DNA of 64,000 nucleotides, from positions 11,147,871-11,211,870 of the forward strand of contig OW804096.1 of NCBI GenBank assembly GCA_942159475.1, in the 5' to 3' direction. Position numbers and translations under genes: made by a program. Below, piece by piece: positions 11,254-20,325 of the stretch (position 1 is the stretch's first letter; every line of letters begins with the position of its first letter). The stretch is from Sthenelais limicola. Taxonomy: Eukaryota; Annelida; Polychaeta; Phyllodocida; Sigalionidae. Below the pieces are notes generated by a model, which saw only the letters and a program-made list of their open reading frames with translations, made no database searches and was not told the origin of the DNA.

Positions 11254-11387
11254 AGGCTAATAATGACGTGGCATTATAGGGCATTGAATGGGTGGTGCCA
11301 CCTTCACGACTTAGAACTGAACTCTGGGCCAAGTCTGTCAAACACGCCACTTGGACTCTCGCTCGCACCCTAGTCAGAAGCGAAATC
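11254..11387 (+). repeat. Ngaro-1 repeat A1
   Basis: 134 bp, near-identical to 16238-16371. It marks the 5' end of the element. Confidence 0.92.
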
Positions 11388-11408
11388 CTTGTTGTGATAA
11401 CCTCCGCT

Positions 11409-12878
11409 ATGCCTCCCAAAGCGACCACTACCGCTAAAGCCGCTAAAAAGGCAGAGAAACTAAAGAAACAGGAGGAGGAAAGGCTTCTTAAACAGACGCA
11501 AATAATAGTCGACGACCATAAAGATGAGGAGGAAACTTATGAAGACCAAGACTTCACGCCAGAGGAGAGGGCCGAGCACACCAATATGGCGGAAGCCGCT
11601 GACGAGCATGCTTTACGGGATTCTGCCGGCGGGGAAGATGATGGACCGCCTCAGACGCCCAATAAAGTATTGCCCAGACGTGGTTTACGTGCCAAACGAA
11701 AGACTATCGTTACTCCAAAAAGGCATGGAAGGCCAAAGAATGCCCCTATAGTGTGTGTCAACCCGATGCAGCAAATGTCAGATATGCTACAACAGATCTG
11801 TACGACAGCCATTCAGACTGCGTCAGCGAGTGTCAGTCATCGTGACAGCTACACGAGGCAGCGGCAGTCGCCGCCGGCTTCGCACCAAGTATATCGCACG
11901 CCCAAAAGGTCCAGAGTGGATGTTTCACAAATTGACTTTGAGCAGTCCCAATCTGCTGACTCGGACGATACCATAGTGACATTTAAACGGCCCCGGGAAA
12001 AGCAATATACAAGAGATAGCCACCGTCACCATCACGGACGGAGGAAGAAGAAGCATTGTGACTGTAGTGACAGTCCGCCTCTACGCAGCCGGCATCCGGC
12101 CAACTCATATAGATCACGCCAGCCCGCAGACAGCTCGGAGGAGTCAGCTTCGGATAGTGACTCTCTCCCCTCGCCTCGACGCCTGACCGCTAGACATCGT
12201 TCTTCGAAGGTGGTTAAGAGAGCCCTTGACGCACAGTACAGGTCTACAGGGAGACGAGGTAGGACTGAAATTTTTAGTGCGCCTGAAACTTCTCTACCGC
12301 CAGATATGGCGGCACGTATTAAAAAACAGAAGAGAGAGTTGTCCCTTGCTGAATATACCTGCGGCTTCGCACGCATGACCATGAATAGTGTAAAATATGG
12401 GTCGACATCGTGGTTCATGCTTCACCATCTCGCCACTCTAGCTGAGGATACAGCTCTCCGTACCTGGGATTCGGCGCATGCATGGTCTCAAGCGTGCCTG
12501 GATCTTATTCTAGAGGAGCAAAATGAGTGGTCGCACACTGATGTATTCAATGATTATCGTGTTAAAATGGCTTGGGACACGCAAGGAACAAAAAGCATGG
12601 AAAATAATACGAAGGCAAACAACCAAGCAATCTGTAGAGACTTTAATTTTGACAACTGTGCCCACAAGAACAGCCACACGGATGGCAATACGAAGTTTCT
12701 CCATGTGTGTGGATATTGTTATTTTGCAATGAAGGAGAGAGAGAACGCCCATGCCGTCAAGGATTGCCAAAATAAAAGAACAGCTCAAGCCAATTTACAC
12801 AGCGGCGACGGCGCTGGCCGAAGGAATAACCAACCATTCCATAAGAAACCAGCATCTCAGGCTTCAAAAAACTCTTAA
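11409..12878 (+). CDS. Ngaro-1 gag-like ORF
   Basis: About 489 residues from the first ATG (MPPKATTTAKAAKK); the frame is open from 11292 but only with a GTG. It has a Lys-rich start, an acidic stretch, a long Ser/Arg-rich middle, then a compact domain and a C-terminal Cys/His cluster (C..FN...C..K......H.C.YC....N.H...DC). A similar cluster closes the matching ORF of the second element, supporting a gag-type nucleic-acid-binding role in particle assembly. No catalytic motif is seen. Confidence 0.8.
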   Translation: MPPKATTTAKAAKKAEKLKKQEEERLLKQTQIIVDDHKDEEETYEDQDFTPEERAEHTNMAEAADEHALRDSAGGEDDGPPQTPNKVLPRRGLRAKRKTIVTPKRHGRPKNAPIVCVNPMQQMSDMLQQICTTAIQTASASVSHRDSYTRQRQSPPASHQVYRTPKRSRVDVSQIDFEQSQSADSDDTIVTFKRPREKQYTRDSHRHHHGRRKKKHCDCSDSPPLRSRHPANSYRSRQPADSSEESASDSDSLPSPRRLTARHRSSKVVKRALDAQYRSTGRRGRTEIFSAPETSLPPDMAARIKKQKRELSLAEYTCGFARMTMNSVKYGSTSWFMLHHLATLAEDTALRTWDSAHAWSQACLDLILEEQNEWSHTDVFNDYRVKMAWDTQGTKSMENNTKANNQAICRDFNFDNCAHKNSHTDGNTKFLHVCGYCYFAMKERENAHAVKDCQNKRTAQANLHSGDGAGRRNNQPFHKKPASQASKNS

Positions 12879-13030
12879 ACTCCTGTTCCATCATACAATC
12901 TCAAACGATCGGTGAGCTGACCAACTTTCAAGACAATCTAAACTGTGCAATTGACTCTGAATCTAATGAATATGTCGGCGTCAAAACATATGTTCCACGC
13001 CCCATCCAAGATGGCGGCGCCCATACTAGC

Positions 13031-14349
13031 GTGAGCGGGCAAGCCAACATGGCAGCCGCTTCTCGTGTAAAATCTCGTGTCCCTCGCGATTCTCGCAAGG
13101 AACGAGAACACAACCAAAATGGCCGACATAAACACGAACACTCCGACAGAAGCTATTCTGCCGCAGACAAATCTATCTCTAGAGTTAATATCAACAAAGT
13201 TGGTTCGATTCAAACCATTAAAAATGTGAACAGGAGAAACAGTGAAACAATCGATGGCGCAATGTGTATTTCTAATGACAATTTTGTACAATTCCAGGCA
13301 GAAACTCACGCCCACGACCGAGAACTTGACTTCAAAACACAAGCGAGTGACGGCGAACAAGCCACGAGAGAGGTCCCTACCTTTCTTCAAAACGTGCAAT
13401 ACATACATTACGAACAGGTGTTTAATGAACAGGAACTAGTGACTAATGACTTAGATGTCTGTGAGTATGAATTAAATGAAACTTCACCCAACAAATGTGA
13501 TAGTGATAGCCCACAGAACATTGCCTTTGATGCATATACAAACTGGCCTTACCCTGATCTATATATGGACTCTAAAATGGCTGGCATTTATGAAAAGGTT
13601 AAAATCTACAATGTTCCCAACTATAAAGGTGCAAAAATCCTGCTTGAGTCGACGCTAAATATTGAAAAATGGTCAGACATAGCCACAGGACACAAAGGCG
13701 ATAAAATGGTGCTGGAAGGCGTTACCTTTGGTTTTCCGATGCAATATGTCGGCGGGCCTCGCTATTATGCACAGTCAGTAGTGAATCATCCGTCAGCACA
13801 GCAACATATGGCGCATGTTCGAGATTATGTAAAAGAGGAGATGGAACATAACGCCATATCCGGACCGTACAAAGGCCTCCTTTCACGCCATGGTTAAATG
13901 TCAGTCCGCTTATGACTCGTCCAAAATCTGACACAACCTCCAGGAGGATTATAGTGGACTACTCCTTCCCGGAGGGGGGCGTCAATGACAAAATATACAA
14001 AAATCGATACAATTGTGCGCCAGCATATCACCAACTACCCACTATAAACTGTGCAGTCGAGATTATTCGAAAAATGGGCGTGGCTCCTGCAATGGCTGTC
14101 ATCGACTTGAGCCGCGCATATAGACACTTTCCTCTCTGCCCGCTAGACTGGCCGCTGACGGCAATCATGGTAGATGACGCCTATTACATCGACAAGGTGC
14201 TCCCCTTCGGGGCTCGCAGTTCTGCCTTTGTAATGCAGTCTGTGGCGGAGTTTATAGTGCGTGCTTTGCAGAAGAAAGGTGTAACAGCAAAGCAATATTT
14301 GGACGATTTACTTATAATCGGTGAATCTGTTGAGATAGTGAAATGTTGA
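13031..14349 (+). pseudogene. Ngaro-1 reverse transcriptase (frameshifted, truncated)
   Basis: Two frames: 13031-13897 (N-terminal extension) and 13912-14349 (RT fingers and palm). A one-base shift near 13890 separates FHA from WLNVSPLMTRPK. The RT motifs seen are RRIIVDYSFP, AVIDLSRAYRHFP, LPFGARSS and the catalytic YLDDLL. The frame stops at about 14349. Compared with the second element, about 60 residues of RT thumb/connection (the WLGI region) are missing before the RNase H part, so this copy cannot make a working RT. First codon uncertain. Confidence 0.88.
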
Positions 14350-14393
14350 GATAGACAAATACACTGCGTCAACACCAAATAACAACAAGCGCC

Positions 14394-15068
14394 ATGCAAT
14401 CACTGGTCGGTAAGATTGCACACGTCGCCAAAATTATTGCACCTGCATGCCTCTTCATGCAACGACTTCTGGCTGGCCTCCGTGCAGCCGCAGGAGACAA
14501 GGTCACCATCTCCCCGTACATAAAGTCGGACTTGAAGTGGTTTCTAAAATACACAGAAGCTTTCAACGGGAAAGCCATAATTCCGCACCAACAAGTAGTG
14601 GAACACATATGGGCCGACGCTTGTCTAAAGGGAGGAGGTGCCACCAACGGTCACCACGCCTATATGTACACATTCACGCCCGAAATGTTGTCTGAGAAAT
14701 CCATCAACCACTTGGAGGCAATCAATTGCCTGGCAGCTGCTCGGTTCTTTACAAAATCCAGGCACGCCGGGGGCATAATAAGGATTCACTGTGATAATAC
14801 TGCGGCGGTGTTTGCCTATAGAGACGGTAGAGCTAGAGACCCGACTCTGGGTGCTTGCGCCAGGGCGCTCTGGTATCATTCAATGAAATTTCAAGTCCGA
14901 TATGAGTTTGTTCACGTCCCGGGCGTACAAATGGTGATAGCTGACGCACTCTCTCGGGCGGCTCTCTCTTCTGAAGAATTAATCAAAGCTAGAGACATTG
15001 CTAAAGAAAATGACATTTATATTTCCTGTGCTCGTGATAATATGTTCAACATTCATATGTTCTATTAG
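14394..15068 (+). CDS. Ngaro-1 RT tail plus RNase H
   Basis: Starts in the RT connection (QSLVGKIAHVAKI) and continues into RNase H: ADACLKGGGA (first Asp), HLEAINCLAA (Glu), IHCDNTAAVFA (second Asp) and VIADALSRA (last Asp). The D-E-D-D set looks intact although the upstream RT is broken. It would normally be one protein with the RT and remove the RNA strand after copying. Confidence 0.88.
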   Translation: MQSLVGKIAHVAKIIAPACLFMQRLLAGLRAAAGDKVTISPYIKSDLKWFLKYTEAFNGKAIIPHQQVVEHIWADACLKGGGATNGHHAYMYTFTPEMLSEKSINHLEAINCLAAARFFTKSRHAGGIIRIHCDNTAAVFAYRDGRARDPTLGACARALWYHSMKFQVRYEFVHVPGVQMVIADALSRAALSSEELIKARDIAKENDIYISCARDNMFNIHMFY

Positions 15069-15088
15069 GCAGGCAACCTAGGCACCTC

Positions 15089-16036
15089 GTGGAAGCTGCT
15101 CAGGCCAGACAACGCCAAGCACATCGCCCGGGGACAGTCGCAAATAGGCATGCGGCCGTCAGGAAGTATATCGCATTCTGCAAAGCTGTGGGCCATAATT
15201 TCAAGCAACCCTTTCCCGAGTTAATATGCTGGTTCATTGAATACTTAGCTAAGTATACAAAAGTTCCTGCTACTGTCATAAACACTATTACAGGCGTCAG
15301 GACGTTCTTCAAGCTGACGGGGTATGCCTCGGCATCTCTCTACCATCCGCGGGTCGCCTACGCCATAAGGGGCCTCCAACTGACGCTCAGGCCTCATGTC
15401 CCCAAGCCGAAGCTTCCTGTCACGCCACAGATCTTGAAGAAAATATTAATGAATATACACCTCCTCGACTTTCCTACGCACATCAGAGTGGCTATACTCG
15501 TCATGTATATGGGCATGTTGCGTCAGAGCAATCTCGCTCCCAGATCTGGTGCCTCCTTTGACGCCACTAGACATCTGACGCGGGGAGACTGCAGAATAGC
15601 ATCGGACGGCTCATATATCTCTATAAAGTGGTCGAAATCAATGCAGTCATCGCGCCAGGCCACGATCTTATTTGTCCCGACAACAGATGATCCAGTGTTC
15701 TGCCTCCGCAGAGCCCTTCTACGCCTCGACAGACAGGCGCTGCCAAGAGATTTGAGCTCCCCTCTACTACAATTCCCTAACGCCCGACACATGACCATTA
15801 ACTATATAGTGACTCAATGGAAGCTGCTTCTCAAAGCTTCGCACCTTGATTCACGTCTTTTCTCCTTACACAGCCTTCGCCGAGGGTCGGCGTCATACGC
15901 TTATAACACTGCCGGAGCCTCCCTCCAAGATGTCAAAACTCACGGGACGTGGGCGTCCGATGCGGTGCCGTCGTATATACGCCCCTTCTCTTCAACAAGA
16001 ACATCTGTCCATCACGCCCTAAAGGGAATCGCATAG
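15089..16036 (+). CDS. Ngaro-1 tyrosine recombinase
   Basis: About 315 residues. An N-terminal SAM-like core-binding part (HRPGTVANRHAAVRKYIAFC) precedes the catalytic part with MLRQSNLAPRSG (first Arg), HSLRRGSASYAY (His-x-x-Arg), THGTW and the terminal SYIRP tyrosine. The R-HxxR-H/W-Y set is complete. It would insert the circular cDNA by site-specific strand exchange. Placed just after RNase H and before repeat B1, as expected. The start codon is not certain because the track start is not an obvious ATG. Confidence 0.92.
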   Translation: MEAAQARQRQAHRPGTVANRHAAVRKYIAFCKAVGHNFKQPFPELICWFIEYLAKYTKVPATVINTITGVRTFFKLTGYASASLYHPRVAYAIRGLQLTLRPHVPKPKLPVTPQILKKILMNIHLLDFPTHIRVAILVMYMGMLRQSNLAPRSGASFDATRHLTRGDCRIASDGSYISIKWSKSMQSSRQATILFVPTTDDPVFCLRRALLRLDRQALPRDLSSPLLQFPNARHMTINYIVTQWKLLLKASHLDSRLFSLHSLRRGSASYAYNTAGASLQDVKTHGTWASDAVPSYIRPFSSTRTSVHHALKGIA

Positions 16037-16047
16037 CGAATCCCCTT

Positions 16048-16619
16048 GGTTATCTCTTTTAATCTTCAACTATTTATTATCCAGCAATTTCAACAGACAA
16101 TGTGATATTTATGTGATATACTACACCATTTATTTTATTCAACAAATGAAAATGTTCATCGCTGGATCTTTATAACCTTTTACCCAAAATAATAAACAAA
16201 ATGTATTTTAATTTACTCTTCGCCTCCTCATTTAATGAGGCTAATAATGACATGGCATTATAGGGCATTGAATGGGTGGCGCCACCTTCACGACTTAGAA
16301 CTGAACTCTGGGCCAAGTCTGTCAAACACGCCACTTGGACTCTCGCTCGCACCCTAGTCAGAAGCGAAATCGCCCACCCTCCGCCCTAAATCTTTTACCA
16401 AAAGACTTCACAAAAACTACTCCACGAACGGTTATCTCTTTTAATCTTCAACTATTTATTATCCAGCAATTTCAACAGACAATGTGATATTTATGTGATA
16501 TACTACACCATTTATTTTATTCAACAAATGAAAATGTTCATCGCTGGATCTTTATAACCTTTTACCCAAAATAATAAACAAAATGTATTTTAATTTACTC
16601 TTCGCCTCCTCATTTAATG
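16048..16619 (+). repeat. Ngaro-1 3' repeat block B1-A2-B2
   Basis: B1 16048-16237, A2 16238-16371, a 58-bp unique spacer, and B2 16430-16619. B1 and B2 begin GGTTATCTCTTTTAATC and end TCATTTAATG. Confidence 0.93.
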
Positions 16620-16826
16620 GGCAGCTGTACGCATTTAGTAAATTCTGCTAAATTAGGCTGCAGTTTGATCAATACTAGGTAAATTCGAGTATATTCAGTA
16701 TTGCATTGATACTGGCAATCTGTTTGGTTAGGTTGAACTGTATTTTAAAATTTATTTTCGTCTTAAATTTGGGTTATTTGAGAAGATTGGCGAAGTTGAA
16801 TTGTACATTTTCTGAAAATCTGACCC
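16620..16826 (+). mobile_element. GGGTCAG MITE, right part, continuation of 11227-11253
   Basis: Subfamily A body and right terminus, continuing the copy interrupted by the Ngaro-like element. Confidence 0.92.
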
Positions 16827-17065
16827 TTGTATGTTTATAAACTACTGTTGGACCCAGCACTTGTATTATCATATTACGCAATTATGACGTAATGGTGATT
16901 AACCGCATTATAATTAATGATCTAATTATCTATGATCTATAATAAATCTAATTACCTTCATTAAATTAATTAATCGCAGTATTGTGCAAGTCTACTTGTA
17001 AGGAGGATCAGCTAACAGCAGAGTACATACAAGGATCATGGTAACCAATGAGTCATTAAGGATGT

Positions 17066-17557
17066 GGGTCAGATTTTTAAAAAATGTACAATTTGCCTTC
17101 ACCAATCCTCTCAAATTACCCACATTTAAGACAAAAATGAGCTTCAAAATGCAGTTTAACGTAATAGTGGAACTCCACTATAGGTAAAAAACGGCGCCAA
17201 CAGGCAAAATTCGTTGCCGACATTTCTAAAAATTCTAAAAATTCGACATGACTAAAAATTCTAGTGGATGAGGGGATCAAATAGGTTGTTGGCAACACAT
17301 TTGTTTGTTGCCAACAATTGTAAAATATCTAACTTGATTAGATATTTCGTCGCAAAAAATTCGTCGCAGCCGTTTTTGCCTGTTGGCGCCGTTTTTTACC
17401 TATAGTGGAGTTCCGCTATAACAGAACTGAATCTTTAAATCAATGCTATACCAAATATACTCAGATATACCGGGTATTCTTCATTTTTCAGTCTAATTTA
17501 GCAGAATTTCCTAAATGTTTAGGGCTGCCAATTGTACATTTTCTGAAAATTTTACCC
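17066..17557 (-). mobile_element. GGGTCAG MITE, subfamily B, interrupted by another MITE
   Basis: Reverse copy split at CAGTTTAACGTA / TAACAGAACTGA by the element at 17164-17418. Both termini present; the right one reads TTTTACCCA. Confidence 0.9.
17164..17418. mobile_element. Nested MITE with about 45-bp inverted repeats, TA target
   Basis: The left arm ATAGTGGAACTCCACTATAG..GGCGCCAACAGGC is inverted at the right as ..GCCTGTTGGCGCCG..TATAGTGGAGTTCC. Intact sister MITEs read TTTAACATAACAGAAC here, so the insertion duplicated TA, a Tc1/mariner-like signature. There is no ORF of note. Confidence 0.88.
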
Positions 17558-17683
17558 ACATACAAGGATTATGTTAACCATTGAGTCGTTAAGGATACAT
17601 GTATTACCATTCATGTGGATCTGTTACAACAATATACTCCATAAACAAATTTTAAACAAACAATAAACTCTTCAGTCAGATCT

Positions 17684-17929
17684 GGGTCAGATTTTCAGAA
17701 AATGTACAATTGGCAGATCAACATATTTTGTAAATTCTGCTAAATTGGACTGAAAAATCATCAACATATGAGTATATATGAGTATATGAGTATATATTTG
17801 GAATTGCCTTGATTCAAACAGTCTGTTTGGTTATGTTGAACAGTATTTCGAACCTGATCTTTGTCTTAAATTTGGATTATTTGTGAGAATTGGTGAAGAC
17901 GGATTGTACATTTTCTGAAAATCGGACCC
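17684..17929 (+). mobile_element. GGGTCAG MITE, subfamily C
   Basis: Full-length copy with a short GAGTATAT expansion in the centre. Confidence 0.9.
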
Positions 17930-18267
17930 ACCTAGTGATTCAAAGCTCATACAATAACCGAGGAATCATGCAGGTCCAATCATATACAGGTGAGTATACA
18001 TAGCACCCCCATAATAATATCAAATATTCAATTTTGTTAATATCTATATCAAATATCACGAGAATTCTGAGTTTCACTCAGGGATTTCTGAGTCTAAGCT
18101 TGATTTCATAATTGCAAGCTAATGCCTATAGATGACAGATGGGCATCGCCCTGTCTGACTTCTCTTTGTAACTCCTACTTATTTTTTTTTTATTTTTTTT
18201 GTAACTCCTACTTCTAATTATCCCACTGTTATTGTTCATTGTAATTAGATCTGATTCACCCATATGT

Positions 18268-18501
18268 GGGTCAGATTTTCAGAAAATGTACAATTGGCAG
18301 CTGTACATATTAAGTACATTCTGATAAAATAGGCTGCAATTTGGTCAATACTGGGCAAATTCGAGTATATTCGGTACTGCATTGATTCTAGCAATCTGTT
18401 TGGTTATGTTGAACTGTATTTTGAACTTTATTTTCGTCTGAAATTTGGGTAATTTGAGAGGATTGGCGAAGGTAAATTGTACATTTTCTGAAAATCTGAC
18501 C
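18268..18501 (+). mobile_element. GGGTCAG MITE, subfamily A
   Basis: Full-length copy. The flanks read ATGTG at the left and ATGTG after the right terminus, a clean 5-bp duplication. Confidence 0.92.
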
Positions 18502-18561
18502 TATGTGTAGTGTCAATATATGGCAAGACATGAAGGTGGTCAGTTAGGTTAATGTCTATGT

Positions 18562-18796
18562 GGGTCAAACCTTAAAAAAATGTACAATTGGCAGCTCTAC
18601 TCATTTAGGAAATTCTGACTAAATTAGGCTGGAAAATTATGAATACTGGGTATATCTAAGTATATTTGGTATCACATTGATTTAAAGTATCAGTTCTGTT
18701 ATTTTGAACTGCATTTTGAAGCTCAATTTTGCATAAATGTGGGTTATTGGAGAGGATTGGTGAAGGCGAATTGTACATTTTCTGAAGATCTGACCC
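18562..18796 (+). mobile_element. GGGTCAG MITE, subfamily B
   Basis: Full-length copy with ATGT on both sides. Confidence 0.92.
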
Positions 18797-19908
18797 ATGT
18801 AACACAGTAAATGGCATGATGAGACAGTTGGCCCAGAGATTTTCATGTTTGTATGTAGATAAGGTTGGCAGAGCTAGTACCCCTTTGACGCTGTGGCCAG
18901 CAGCTATAGTGGGGTTCCTGACCAATGCAAAATTTGATTTTCAGTTCAAATTCGTGTAAAAGTTTACTTTTTGGTACCAAATGAAAGCTTAGGGTCTTAG
19001 CAACATTTTTGGTCCGAGTGTACAACGATCATCCCACCAGGGGGCCCGTGGGGGGCAATTATAATTGGAGCCTGTACCATAGCTGGTGTTGCCACCCCAC
19101 TGCTGCATCGGTGTGGCAACACCAGCTAAATTCAGTCCAAAGATAGCAGAAAAAATGTTAGATTGAAATTTAAAATTTTATGGCATGAACCTCTAAACAG
19201 ATGCTTTAAAATGACTAAGTTTCATTAGATAATCTAAAATTGTTTAGGCACAGTTTTGAAATGAATGTCGTTGGGTTGGCAACGTTACCACTTCCCCAAC
19301 ATGACCTTTTTTTAATCATTCAGTTCTCATTGAAACAGTTTTTCGAGTATGTGATTAGTCAATATTTCAATTTAAAATAGAGTTGTTGGAGATTACATTC
19401 CATGAAAAAATTCTGACTAAATATTTATTTTTCATCCTTTGGCAACCAATTCAAAAGAGCGTTGGGATGGCAACGTTAAAATTCCCCAAATCAAAAAGTG
19501 AATTTAAAGAAATTGAAAATATTTTGAAACACTATATTTGTTATGTGTGAATAGACAACAGGTGTAAGCATTATTACAGACATATATTATAATCATTTGA
19601 TATTTTTTACAATGCTGAGTAAACTTTATTTGACAAAATATATTTTTTCTCTTCAGAAAAGTGCGTAATTTAGGTAGTTTTCAGCATATAAGGCGGCCAT
19701 TTTTTATTTTAGCTCTATAAAATTATATCTCCCCTCAAAGGTCTATATAAGGTGCATCGTTTGATATAATATTTATTCATATACAAGAAAATGATTTTCA
19801 TGTAGAGTCCAAAATTGCCTGTGTGCTCTTTTCGTGAGAACTGACCATATATTAGTTAGGTGTTGGAGGATGGTTACCAGAATTTGTGCCATAAGTTGTG
19901 CCATAACT
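18797..19908. other. Intergenic interval downstream of the channel-subunit gene
   Basis: No coding signal. It contains a perfect inverted repeat at 19081-19127 (AGCTGGTGTTGCCAC.. / ..GTGTGGCAACACCAGCT) and several copies of GGCAACGTTA-like text. The 3' UTR of the minus-strand gene probably occupies part of it. Confidence 0.5.
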
Positions 19909-20325
19909 TTAGAAGCTCATAAGTCCCATGACATTAACTGTTAGATCAACAGCATTGGTGATAACATCAGCTTGATCAAAACCTTGGTTGGAGTGAGCAC
20001 CTGGGCCAGGTGAGTTTGGATGTGTCCGTTTATATTCCTCTATTACCTCTTGTGGAGGAATGCAGTGGCAAAGATATGTCCCCCTGCAGACATGGTTGTA
20101 CATGCTGATCAAGAAGACACTCAAGAGGAGACAAACAATACCACTACCCAAGAGGATCCATTTTGTTGTTTTATTTGGAATCCTGTACCTAACTTCCTGT
20201 GGTTTCTCCTGGTTGTAGTAGCAGCTGAAGTTGGTTTTCACTTGTATCTCAGTCCGTATTTCTTCCACAAGTTCAGATAGGTCTATATTGTTGCAACTTT
20301 TGCGGTTAATGAAGCACCCGCGGTC
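19909..20325 (-). CDS. KCNMB/TipE-like exon 4 (loop end, TM2, C-tail)
   Basis: Phase 0 in, terminates with a stop at 19909-19911. It codes DRGCFINRKSCNNIDLSELV.., NFSCYYN, a 21-residue TM2 and a 60-residue tail with a CHCIPP motif and a Pro/Gly-rich segment. Confidence 0.75.
   Translation of the reverse strand, partial: DRGCFINRKSCNNIDLSELVEEIRTEIQVKTNFSCYYNQEKPQEVRYRIPNKTTKWILLGSGIVCLLLSVFLISMYNHVCRGTYLCHCIPPQEVIEEYKRTHPNSPGPGAHSNQGFDQADVITNAVDLTVNVMGLMSF

Larger units (their letters stand above)
11254..16619 (+). mobile_element. Ngaro-like tyrosine-recombinase retrotransposon 1
   Basis: A 5.4 kb element with split direct repeats in the order A1-ORFs-B1-A2-B2: A1 11254-11387, A2 16238-16371 (134 bp each); B1 16048-16237, B2 16430-16619 (190 bp each). 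It encodes a gag-like protein, RT/RNase H and a tyrosine recombinase. This plan is known for the Ngaro/PAT branch of DIRS elements, which integrate through a circular intermediate without target duplication, and here the interrupted MITE is restored exactly. The copy is defective: frameshift at about 13890 and loss of part of the RT after the YLDD box. Confidence 0.93.

Noticed and set aside
12032..12418. Minus-strand frames inside Ngaro-1 (128 and 156 codons)
   Set aside because: Shadows of the gag and RT coding strand; no domain and no conservation with element 2.
11254..16619. LTR retrotransposon
   Set aside because: The repeats are split (A1-B1-A2-B2), there is no protease or DDE integrase, and a tyrosine recombinase is present, so it is Ngaro-like rather than LTR-type.
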